Of a DNA stretch of 12,237 nt, positions 1 to 5,372 are shown piece by piece. The DNA is from Spirochaetes bacterium RIFOXYC1_FULL_54_7 (GTDB lineage: Bacteria; Spirochaetota; Spirochaetia; Treponematales; UBA12059). Both the position numbers and the translations under genes were made by a program. Location: assembly GCA_001830645.1 (NCBI GenBank), contig MIBM01000054.1, forward strand, positions 1 to 12,237, in the 5' to 3' direction. Within the stretch, counting starts at the first letter, position 1. Each line of letters opens with the position of its first letter. The notes under the pieces were generated by a model that saw only the letters and a list, made by a program, of their open reading frames with translations, did not search any database and had not been told where the DNA came from.

Positions 1-56
1 TTATTAACGAAAACGAAATCAAAGAATTTTTGCAGGCAAAGCCGTTTAGGAACTGA
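1..56 (+). CDS. C-terminal end of an unknown protein (partial)
   Basis: Starting at base 3, the frame reads INENEIKEFLQAKPFRN and stops at TGA 54-56. The rest of the gene lies off the window. The codons are A-rich and unlike the G+C-rich usage of the genes to the right, and a perfect hairpin follows the stop by one base. Both points support a real gene end. Seventeen residues are too few to assign a family. A mobile-element or toxin-antitoxin-type gene would suit the base composition, but this is a guess. Confidence 0.4.
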   Translation, partial: INENEIKEFLQAKPFRN

Positions 57-80
57 CCACCTGCAAAGCAGGTGGATTTC
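57..80 (+). terminator. Hairpin terminator after the left-edge gene
   Basis: CCACCTGC (57-64), loop AAA, GCAGGTGG (68-75) is a perfect 8-bp stem directly behind the stop codon at 56. It is followed by a short T-rich stretch (ATTTCTT) rather than a full T-run. It is probably a rho-independent terminator of modest strength. A tight hairpin hugging a stop codon could also be the end hairpin of an IS200/IS605-type element, but no transposase is visible to support that. Confidence 0.5.
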
Positions 81-166
81 TTAAGTATTAAAGTAAAAAG
101 GAACCATAATACCTATACAAAGATCGCAACTTCAAACGTGCTGCTACGCATCCAGATCCTACGGAA

Positions 167-604
167 CTAAACCGCTGCGGGGTTAACCATATTGTCCGGC
201 GTGATGTCTGCTATGGTACGATGGACCATGTAGGCCAGCAACTCATTGGCATGTCTGCGTATTTCAGGTCCGAAGATGCAGTTGTCGGCATTGCAACGCG
301 CAGTGCGGTACGGGCAGAAATCACCGCCCATTGGCCCGTCCACCGTCTCTATGGCCAGCTTGAAACTGATATCTCCAGGCTTCATTGCCAAGGCAAAGCC
401 GCCGGTTGGCCCTTTTACCGAACGGACCAAACCGGATCTTGCCAGGCGCTGCATCACCTTGGACAGGTGGTGTTCGCTGGCGCCAATGGCAGCGGCCAGA
501 TCCTTGACCTGGACCAGGTACCCGGGGCGGGCGGCCAGGCCAGCAAGGGCATGGACGGCTATGAGTGCGGCGTCTGAAAGGTGGATCAAGGTGTTTACTG
601 GCAT
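167..604 (-). CDS. Rrf2-family transcriptional regulator, Fe-S type
   Basis: This is a 145-residue protein of normal Rrf2 length. Residues 10-80 form the winged helix: LSDAALIAVHALAGLA, then the recognition region ASEHHLSKVMQRLARSGLV, then the family wing signature KGPTGGF (64-70). Cysteines 97, 104 and 109 are spaced CX6CX4C, in the position where IscR/NsrR-type members bind a [2Fe-2S] or [4Fe-4S] cluster. That makes a redox, NO or iron-sulfur sensor the likely role; this is family knowledge and not proven here. The ATG at 604 matches the usual N-terminus, but no Shine-Dalgarno sequence precedes it. The gene stands alone: its 3' neighbour is the left-edge gene on the other strand, and no Fe-S biogenesis or NO-detoxification gene is adjacent to reveal the target. 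It could equally be CymR-like, but the three cysteines argue for a cluster. Confidence 0.9.
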   Translation of the reverse strand: MPVNTLIHLSDAALIAVHALAGLAARPGYLVQVKDLAAAIGASEHHLSKVMQRLARSGLVRSVKGPTGGFALAMKPGDISFKLAIETVDGPMGGDFCPYRTARCNADNCIFGPEIRRHANELLAYMVHRTIADITPDNMVNPAAV

Positions 605-607
605 TTC

Positions 608-621
608 GGTATTACATTACC
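608..621. promoter_or_regulatory. Imperfect dyad over the Rrf2 -10 region
   Basis: GGTATTACATTACC agrees with its own reverse complement at 10 of 14 positions, including perfect GGTA/TACC ends. It overlaps the predicted -10 and lies four bases from the start codon. Rrf2 regulators commonly autoregulate through such short dyads, so this is a candidate self-operator. Confidence 0.3.
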
Positions 622-642
622 ACTATATTGAAATCCTGTCAA
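614..642 (-). promoter_or_regulatory. Predicted sigma-70-type promoter of the Rrf2 gene
   Basis: On the minus strand, TTGACA (642-637, perfect -35) is followed after 17 bases by TAATGT (619-614, weak -10, 3 of 6). Transcription would begin near 607, only a few bases before the ATG at 604. This fits the missing ribosome binding site and implies a leaderless or near-leaderless mRNA. Confidence 0.4.
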
Positions 643-752
643 GTGTCACCAAGATTTTGCTTTTCTGAAAGTCCGACGACGGTTGGTACCGGCGCAGGTG
701 GCTGCAGGCGATCTGTGGTATCCATTTTAAGCCAGATCAAATCTTCGTCACA

Positions 753-1442
753 CTAACCACCCAAGGCATAGCTGACGGCCTGTCTGGCATGCAGGAGGGT
801 CGTGTCGTACAGGGTACAGGCATGTTCCTTTACCAAAAGCCCTATCTCCGTGCAGCCAAGTACCACGCCCTGGGCTCCCCGGGCTGCCAGGCCATCGATT
901 ATGGCCTCGTACTTCCGGCGCGAGAGCTCATCCACCACGCCCCGGACCAGTTCCTTGTAGATGATGTCGTTGACCGTAGCCCGGTCCTCGGGTCCGGGGG
1001 TAAGGACTTCCAGGCCAAAGCGGTCCCGGAGCCTGTCGGCATAGAAGCTGCCTTCCATAGTGAACTTCGTACCCAGAAGGCCTATCCTGGTCTTGCCATC
1101 TGCCTGGATGGCCTCGCCAGCAGCATCTACTATGTGCAGCAGGGGGATTCCGACATCCGCCTCGAAGCTGTCCATCACCTTGTGCATGGTGTTGGTACAC
1201 AGCACTGCGAAATCCGCACCGGCAGCCTTGAGTCCCCGGCCGGCGTCATACATCCTGTCCCGCAGGAGATCCCACTTACCAGCGTATTGCAGATCCTCTA
1301 TCTCCTGGAAATCGAAGGACCAGAGTACGCAACTGGCCGAGTGGCTCTTGCCGAGGCGCCTGCGTATCTCCTGGTTGACCAGGGAATAGTACACAGCCGA
1401 CGACTCCCAGCTCATTCCGCCTATGAGACCCATTGTTTTCAT
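753..1442 (-). CDS. Aspartate/glutamate racemase family protein
   Basis: This 229-residue protein matches the cofactor-independent Asp/Glu racemase family (RacD/YgeA type). The N-terminus IGGMSWESSAVYY is the family signature. The two catalytic cysteines are Cys82 in LCTNTMH and Cys197 in GCTEIGLL, each at the start of its half of the pseudo-symmetric fold, as expected for deprotonation and reprotonation on opposite faces. The length is normal and both cysteines are intact, so the enzyme is likely active. Substrate preference (aspartate, glutamate or a broader range) cannot be read from this. A strong ribosome binding site, GGAGGAA (1457-1451), lies 8 bases before the ATG. The gene follows the secreted-protein gene by 38 bp on the same strand and is probably co-transcribed with it. 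Confidence 0.9.
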   Translation of the reverse strand: MKTMGLIGGMSWESSAVYYSLVNQEIRRRLGKSHSASCVLWSFDFQEIEDLQYAGKWDLLRDRMYDAGRGLKAAGADFAVLCTNTMHKVMDSFEADVGIPLLHIVDAAGEAIQADGKTRIGLLGTKFTMEGSFYADRLRDRFGLEVLTPGPEDRATVNDIIYKELVRGVVDELSRRKYEAIIDGLAARGAQGVVLGCTEIGLLVKEHACTLYDTTLLHARQAVSYALGG

Positions 1443-1480
1443 GCTTTTCTTTCCTCCGCGGCATTCAATCCGGTAGCGGC

Positions 1481-1999
1481 TCAGAGACCTGAATCAACAT
1501 CAAGGACCATCTCTATCCGGGTCCGGTATTCTTTCAGCAGGGCCAGGTCATCGGGATGCAAGCCGGGAGACAGCTGATCCATCACTTCCTTCAGTTGCGG
1601 CAGGGGATAGGCAAGGAACAACTCCTCGAAGGCGAGGTACGTGTATCCGGTGAGCACCGACACGTAGGTTTCCATGAAGACCTCGGTCCAGCCGTACCTG
1701 GCCAGTATGGCATTTACCTTTGGATTAAGCATCACAGCCATGATGCCCGCCGAGATGGATTCAAGGGTCGGAAAGCCGCCGTCTTCCATCTGGAAGTCAT
1801 CATCATCCATCTGGAAACCGGAGAACTCTTCAGCCAACTCGGCTTCAAGTCCTTCCAACTCTGCCTGAACCAGGGGAAAGTCCTTGAGGAATTTATCCAG
1901 GATATCCCGGGTCAGGATTCTGGGCGGAGCCGCGGAAACGGGAAGGACAGCAGCAAATACCAGTACCAATGCAAGGATACTACCCAGCCACTTTTTCAC
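1481..1999 (-). CDS. Small exported protein of unknown function
   Basis: I do not recognise a family. The start is set at GTG 1999 because AAGGGGG (2011-2005) lies 5 bases upstream and because it puts a signal peptide at the N-terminus: VKKW, a hydrophobic run at residues 5-20, and a likely cut after PVSA (20-23). A longer frame starting at 2122 would bury this signal. The mature protein of about 149 residues is acidic and cysteine-free. It has a charged helical stretch (38-60), a short imperfect repeat GFQMDDD/DFQMEDG (61-74), then a hydrophobic-to-amphipathic helical half ending LDVDSGL. The paired acidic repeat could bind cations, but that is speculation. It heads a two-gene unit with the racemase downstream, which hints at a periplasmic role linked to amino acids; no direct evidence supports this. 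Confidence 0.75.
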   Translation of the reverse strand: MKKWLGSILALVLVFAAVLPVSAAPPRILTRDILDKFLKDFPLVQAELEGLEAELAEEFSGFQMDDDDFQMEDGGFPTLESISAGIMAVMLNPKVNAILARYGWTEVFMETYVSVLTGYTYLAFEELFLAYPLPQLKEVMDQLSPGLHPDDLALLKEYRTRIEMVLDVDSGL

Positions 2000-2011
2000 T
2001 ACAGCCCCCTT
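2000..2011 (-). promoter_or_regulatory. Ribosome binding site fixing the GTG start at 1999
   Basis: On the minus strand, AAGGGGG (2011-2005) is followed by five bases and GTG (1999-1997). It is the only good site in the extended frame and it coincides with the signal-peptide start, so it decides the N-terminus. Confidence 0.6.
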
Positions 2012-2100
2012 TATCCACCTTACAGTCACCTCTTGCACCAGGCAATCCGAAAACAGGCCCAACGTCCAAAACCCGGCACGGAACCGCAGGCGTATGCACC

Positions 2101-2129
2101 ATTGTCCGACCACCAACGTCATCTGTCAA
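2101..2129 (-). promoter_or_regulatory. Predicted promoter for the exported protein/racemase unit
   Basis: On the minus strand, TTGACA (2129-2124, 6 of 6) is followed after exactly 17 bases by GACAAT (2106-2101, 4 of 6). The transcript would start near 2094, leaving an untranslated leader of about 95 bases before the GTG at 1999. It is the best promoter match in the window. Confidence 0.55.
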
Positions 2130-2148
2130 CCTTGACCGCTAGACAGAT
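2121..2148. promoter_or_regulatory. Inverted repeat at the divergent promoters (candidate operator)
   Basis: ATCTGTC (2121-2127) and GACAGAT (2142-2148) are perfect 7-bp arms with centres 21 bp apart, two helical turns, as expected for a dimeric regulator on one face. Nested inside is GTCAA-CC-TTGAC (2125-2136). The repeat covers both -35 boxes and part of the rightward -10, so a bound protein would affect both directions. Which protein binds is unknown. Confidence 0.4.
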
Positions 2149-2151
2149 AAT
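2123..2151 (+). promoter_or_regulatory. Predicted rightward promoter for the YtfJ-like gene
   Basis: CTGTCA (2123-2128, 4 of 6) is followed after 17 bases by GATAAT (2146-2151, 5 of 6). Its -35 overlaps the -35 of the leftward promoter almost completely. Transcription would begin near 2158, giving a leader of about 9 bases before the ATG at 2167. Confidence 0.45.
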
Positions 2152-2166
2152 CACGACTCTAGAGGC

Positions 2167-2679
2167 ATGAACAGCAAAAGACTTCCTGGCACCTGGATGG
2201 TCGCCATATTTACCCTTGTGGCCACTGGCCCGCTCCTGGCCCAGGCCAGGCAAATTCCTGCAAACACAATCCTCTCCGACCAATTTGAAACAGAATCAAG
2301 AATTGGCCAACTGGCCGCCACCAGATCCATAGTCGTCATCTACTCGGCTGAACGCGAGGCCGGCGACTACCTGAGGACCTGGTACCAGGCACTCCGGGCA
2401 AAGTTGCCGACGGATACCCCTCTGTTGGCCGTAGCCGACCTGGGCGCCGTTCCGTTCTTCGTGCCAAAGAATGCCATCATCAAGCAACTGGCTGCGGACT
2501 ATCCTGATCTGTCCATACTACTGGACTGGAAAGGTTCTCTTGGCACTATCCTGGCCGCAGGCAAGAGCACGGCAACGGCCACTGTGTATGCCGGCAGCCG
2601 CCAGCAGATGCAGGTGACGGGAGGGTATACGGCTGAAAAGGCGGGAACGCTTCTGGAGGCTTTGAAGGCCAGACCTTGA
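2167..2679 (+). CDS. Exported thioredoxin-fold, YtfJ-like protein
   Basis: This 170-residue protein has an N-terminal signal peptide (NSKR, hydrophobic 11-24, cut probably after LLAQA, residues 23-27). The mature part looks like the YtfJ group of thioredoxin-fold periplasmic proteins: FETESRIGQL (40-49), beta strand SIVVIYS (54-60), an alpha-helix with YLRTWYQAL, strand PLLAVADLGAVPFFVP (85-100), then helix and strand LSILLDWKGSLG. No CXXC exists where thioredoxins have one: the equivalent loop is YSAEREAGD (59-67), and the protein has no cysteine at all. It is therefore not a redox enzyme of the usual kind. The ATG at 2167 gives a full basic n-region but has only AGAGG one base upstream, consistent with a very short leader. 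The role is unknown. It is transcribed away from the exported protein/racemase unit, perhaps under shared control. The family assignment is moderate. Confidence 0.7.
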   Translation: MNSKRLPGTWMVAIFTLVATGPLLAQARQIPANTILSDQFETESRIGQLAATRSIVVIYSAEREAGDYLRTWYQALRAKLPTDTPLLAVADLGAVPFFVPKNAIIKQLAADYPDLSILLDWKGSLGTILAAGKSTATATVYAGSRQQMQVTGGYTAEKAGTLLEALKARP

Positions 2680-2698
2680 TCCCGTGCCATTGGCAGCT

Positions 2699-2848
2699 AT
2701 GATGGAATCACTGACCGTACCCGCAGTTCTTGTTCCGGTAATGGATTTGTGGAAAGCCATGAAGGTGGTCTCCGCAGGTATGGGTACGATGCGTGACCAG
2801 AGGCTTCCTGTAAAAGAGGCCGGTTCCGGCGAACCATTTTTCCGCTAA
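2699..2848 (+). CDS. Possible 49-codon ORF or remnant, doubtful
   Basis: ATG 2699 to TAA 2846-2848 begins MMESLTVPAVLVPVMDLWKA, an unusually protein-like start, and ends GEPFFR. It lies 19 bases after the YtfJ-like stop on the same strand. No ribosome binding site is visible and no family is recognised. It may be a remnant of a longer gene or chance, and it shares the weak coding character of the whole 2.68-4.08 kb stretch. Confidence 0.2.
   Translation: MMESLTVPAVLVPVMDLWKAMKVVSAGMGTMRDQRLPVKEAGSGEPFFR
2822..2841 (+). terminator. Weak rho-independent terminator candidate
   Basis: GGTTC (2822-2826), loop CGGC, GAACC (2831-2835), then A and TTTTT (2837-2841). The 5-bp stem is short but the T-run is correctly placed for rightward transcription from the YtfJ-like gene, about 140 bases after its stop. 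If the small ORF at 2699 is translated, the hairpin sits inside its last codons. Confidence 0.35.
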
Positions 2849-2902
2849 AACCTGGATCAAACGCCAGGGTGATGGAAAGACCGTGGGAGTTGGGCTTGCC
2901 CA

Positions 2903-3440
2903 TCAAGTCCTGAGCAGGGTGTTGTTCAGGTAGGCATCCTTGATGCCCCTGAGAAAATCAAATTTCTCATAGGGTTCCCCGTGGTGAATCCCAGCCGCTT
3001 CACGGTCTCGATCCATGACGTATAGCCATTCCGCTGTGAGTACACTTCCTTCGGGACAACAATCCCATCAGCTTCAAGCTCGGACACAACGAATTGGTAG
3101 TAATAATCAGCTTCCTGATGGTTGTCCGGTCTTATCCGGTCCATAGCTACGAGTATCCTGTTCAGTCCCCTGGAGAACAAGTCGTTCCCTTCGGCGCCGC
3201 CGGACTCGAATGCCGCTTTGGTTAATTTCACAGGCTCGATCAAGACCAGAGCCCTGACAAGGTCAGGGTACTGTTGTGTGAAATACGCTGCATACGCGCC
3301 GCCCCACGAATGACCGAACAACAGTATAGGGTCGTCCGGCGAGTACGCCTCCTTGATGTCCGGAACATCCTGTAGATAAGCAGGATCACAACCTTGTTGG
3401 ATGGGACCATCTCCACTTGACTGAAGGCGATATAACTGAG
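2903..3440 (-). pseudogene. Alpha/beta hydrolase fragment, frameshifted, N-terminus lost
   Basis: In one minus frame the sequence runs LQSSGDGPIQQG, then DPILLFGHSWGGAYAAYF with the nucleophile elbow GHSWGG, then YPDLVRALVLIEPVKLTKAAF, a clear proline-iminopeptidase-like alpha/beta hydrolase core with a serine nucleophile. Nothing resembling the N-terminal strands or oxyanion-hole HGG motif precedes it in this frame. Near 2975-3005 the coding character moves to another frame (IHHGEPYEKFDFLRGIKDA, ending NTLLRT with TGA at 2905-2903), while the original frame stops at 2926. The catalytic Asp and His region is not recognisable. The left boundary is the downstream stop; the right boundary, about 3440, is the junction with the 7TM remnant and is approximate. 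It is dead as an enzyme unless sequencing errors explain the shift. Confidence 0.6.
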
Positions 3441-3776
3441 GAAATAAAGTGTCAGGGTTCCTAATATGGGTGTCGCCATTGTGGAACCCAATCCGAAGCA
3501 CGTTTGGCTTGGACAATCATGATCAATGAGGCTAGGGAATAAGAGTTGCCTTGGAAATAGATACCGAGATCCCTCAATTACAAGAATCAAAGGGAAGGAA
3601 TCCGCCCATCCTGAGATTATCAAGTAAGCTAGAAACAAGGACCATGCAGACAACAGGAGCAGAGCTGACAGAAATCAATAGGCATAATTCCTGTCAAAGC
3701 GTTTGACCATCAGAAGACCGAGAAACAGACTCTGCCCGGCACCCAAAAGCACGATAACTTCGACAAGATCGTTCAT
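3405..3776 (-). pseudogene. N-terminal membrane part of a 7TM-type AraC-family regulator, broken
   Basis: From ATG 3776 one frame reads MNDLVEVIVLLGAGQSLFLG, a loop with KRFDRNYAY, an in-frame TGA (3677-3675), then FLSALLLLSAWSLFLAYLI and LILVIEGSRYLFPRQLLF, ending near LGTLTLYFLSYIAFSQVEM. This order of hydrophobic helices with a R/E-x-RYLF-P-LLF-type loop fits the membrane-spanning sensor half of 7TM AraC-type regulators (inferred from memory of the family). The TGA sits where these proteins usually have an Arg beginning helix 2 and could be a CGA-to-TGA change. No AraC DNA-binding domain follows; the frame runs into hydrolase sequence in a different frame at about 3440-3405. No good ribosome binding site precedes the ATG. 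The family call is moderate; the broken state is clear from the stop. Confidence 0.5.
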
Positions 3777-3888
3777 GGCGGATCGTTTCTTGTATTCGGA
3801 TTGCATGAAAGACAGGAACTGTCATTCTGGAATCCCAAGAGCCTGTCAGGCGTCCCTGTTTCTCCAGCATGGATTCCATCATCTCCAT
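3694..3888 (-). CDS. Possible small ORF with strong ribosome binding site, doubtful
   Basis: ATG 3888 has AGGAGG (3899-3894) five bases upstream, the best translation-start signal in this decayed stretch. The 64-codon frame begins MEMMESMLEKQGRLTG and then becomes basic and low in hydrophobic content, overlapping the 7TM remnant's start codon in another frame. The Met/Glu-rich opening may be the genuine beginning of a lost gene whose body was deleted, after which the frame reads nonsense. No family is recognised. Confidence 0.25.
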   Translation of the reverse strand: MEMMESMLEKQGRLTGSWDSRMTVPVFHAIRIQETIRHERSCRSYRAFGCRAESVSRSSDGQTL

Positions 3889-4044
3889 GGCAGCCTCCTG
3901 CAACTACTACAATGTGCGTCACACAGTATTGGTCAATCCATCAATGATACTGATACGCCTGTAATCGGAGGAGGAAAGAAGGCTTGGTCAGTGGTTGCCC
4001 TTTCTGCTTGCCTCAAACTGGATTCTGCTGGAAATTTCGCTTTT

Positions 4045-4072
4045 CGGTCTCATCTGGCTCTACGGTCTCATC
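4045..4072. repeat. Short direct repeat just beyond the regulator's stop codon
   Basis: CGGTCTCATC occurs at 4045-4054 and again at 4063-4072, an 18-bp period, beginning 6 bases past the 3' end of the gene at 4078. The 174 bases between 3904 and 4077 hold no other clear element. No hairpin terminator for the leftward operon is visible there. Confidence 0.4.
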
Positions 4073-4077
4073 CCGCT

Positions 4078-5370
4078 TTACAGCTTCAGTTCATACACCC
4101 GTCTAGGCCGGCCGGTCCTGGACCGGCTTTCAAGGGCTACTATGTCGGCATAGCCGGCCTCGGCTATGTTCTGGAGGATGCGCCGGGCGCTGCGTGGACT
4201 TATGTCCAATCCGGTGGCAAACTCGTCGACATCGAAGCGGGTCCTGGCTGCCATGCGCATCATGGCCCGTATCTTGGTTACATAGGCAGTACTCAGGCCG
4301 GTCTTCTCCGCCACCAGACGGATCGTGGCATCGGTTTCGGCTATGTTGTACTGGATGCTGCGCAGTTGCGACGAGATGGGACCTTCTATGCCTCCATCCA
4401 CATCCACCGAATACAGGCATGAACCGTTAACCGTACAGGCCCTGTTCAAGGCCTTGCGGGCGTTGGCTTCCGCATTGAAAGCGGTGGTTCCATAGCCAAG
4501 GCCAGCACAGAATGAAATACCCGCACCATCTGCTCCCCTGAAAAGTTCCTGGAGTCCATGGGCCTCCTCTAGGGCCCCACGAGTGGTGAATATCAAGTAT
4601 TCATCACGACCATAGGGGAAAACAGAACCCAGTATTCGCTTTGCATAGTCTATGAGGATGGTCTCGAAGGAATTCTTGAGCTTCAGATAGTCGTACTCCG
4701 ATCGTATTTCACTCTTGCCGCTTCTGAGCCTGAGTATCACCTGGGCTATCTGGTAAGCCCTCAGGCGCATGGCTTCCGAAATGAAAATTGCCTTCTGTAT
4801 ATACTCTCGTATGAGATATTTTGTAGGAAAAATCCTGTAACAGCGGATACCTTTGGCACTCAGGATCGCGTGGGTCTTGGCCAAGCCGGTCAAGGCCACT
4901 TCTATCGTTCCCGACCGGTACAGGGCCTCATGCATCCCCGCAAGGTCCTCATAGGAGGTTCCTGGCTCGTACTCTATGGCTTCCAGCTTGTCAAAATGCA
5001 GGCCAAGCTCGTCCGCGGCCTCCTGGACATCGGCCTTGTCTATGGAGTCGACACTTATCCTGCGGTAAGATTCGCCACGATCGCGCATCTCCCATAGCGG
5101 TCTGATTACACTGGTACCCAGGCGGGGCAGGTACAGGCAAGGGCGGGTGGTGGCATTGCTGTAGGTGACTATCCGGTAGGGTACGATGCCGGAGAAGAGG
5201 AAGACATCCACCTCCCCCTCTGTCTGCCGGACCAGATCGCAGCTCTCCTCCTTACGATCGTAGATCCGGGGCACAAACTCCGCCATGTCCTGGAATTTCA
5301 CCGACGACTCAAGTATGCGCTGTATGGAATCTTCAGGACCGATAAGGCCAATCCGGGTTTTCATTGCCAC
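4078..5370 (-). CDS. Three-domain regulator of the abg-like operon (GGDEF-like plus winged helix)
   Basis: This protein of 430 residues has three parts. Residues 4-195 form an alternating alpha/beta region (TRIGLIGPEDSIQ; VDVFLFSGIVPYRI at 55-68; IRCYRIFPTKYLIREY at 175-190) resembling periplasmic-binding-like or PrpR_N-like sensor domains. Residues 200-325 resemble a degenerate GGDEF domain of the PucR/CdaR kind (EYLIFTTR at 257-264; AGLGYGTTAFNAEANARKAL at 289-308), without a GGDEF active site. Residues 345-430 hold a helix-turn-helix (LVAEKTGLSTAYVTKI) and a winged helix ending RTGRPRRVYEL. It is most likely a ligand-responsive transcription factor controlling its own operon. The frame opens at GTG 5370, two bases after the upstream stop, but ATG at 5364 (MKTRIGLIGP) looks the better start. 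No separate ribosome binding site is visible, so translation is probably coupled to the hydrolase. It is the last gene of the operon. Confidence 0.75.
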   Translation of the reverse strand: MAMKTRIGLIGPEDSIQRILESSVKFQDMAEFVPRIYDRKEESCDLVRQTEGEVDVFLFSGIVPYRIVTYSNATTRPCLYLPRLGTSVIRPLWEMRDRGESYRRISVDSIDKADVQEAADELGLHFDKLEAIEYEPGTSYEDLAGMHEALYRSGTIEVALTGLAKTHAILSAKGIRCYRIFPTKYLIREYIQKAIFISEAMRLRAYQIAQVILRLRSGKSEIRSEYDYLKLKNSFETILIDYAKRILGSVFPYGRDEYLIFTTRGALEEAHGLQELFRGADGAGISFCAGLGYGTTAFNAEANARKALNRACTVNGSCLYSVDVDGGIEGPISSQLRSIQYNIAETDATIRLVAEKTGLSTAYVTKIRAMMRMAARTRFDVDEFATGLDISPRSARRILQNIAEAGYADIVALESRSRTGRPRRVYELKL

Positions 5371-5372
5371 AG

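Noticed and set aside
2000..2122. N-terminal extension of the exported protein to 2122
   Set aside because: It would place 41 residues before a clear signal peptide, and the GTG at 1999 has its own ribosome binding site. The extension's sequence includes the predicted promoter -10 region.
789..2170. Two + strand open frames (789-1577 and 1556-2170)
   Set aside because: They are shadows of the racemase and the exported-protein gene; no ribosome binding site or family feature supports them.
3675..3677. TGA read as selenocysteine or tryptophan
   Set aside because: No selenocysteine insertion-type hairpin was recognised after it, the family has no cysteine or selenocysteine function there, and TGA terminates the neighbouring intact genes.
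3847..3855. CAGGCGTCC shared with the intercistronic hairpin (7925-7933)
   Set aside because: A 9-base match within 12 kb of G+C-rich sequence is expected by chance, and the surrounding bases do not form the same stem.
3703..4422. A 239-codon + strand open frame
   Set aside because: It spans the decayed stretch and the 3' end of the regulator gene in antisense, with no protein-like motif; the hydrophobic alternative frame at 3965-4153 looks more protein-like but is also unproven.
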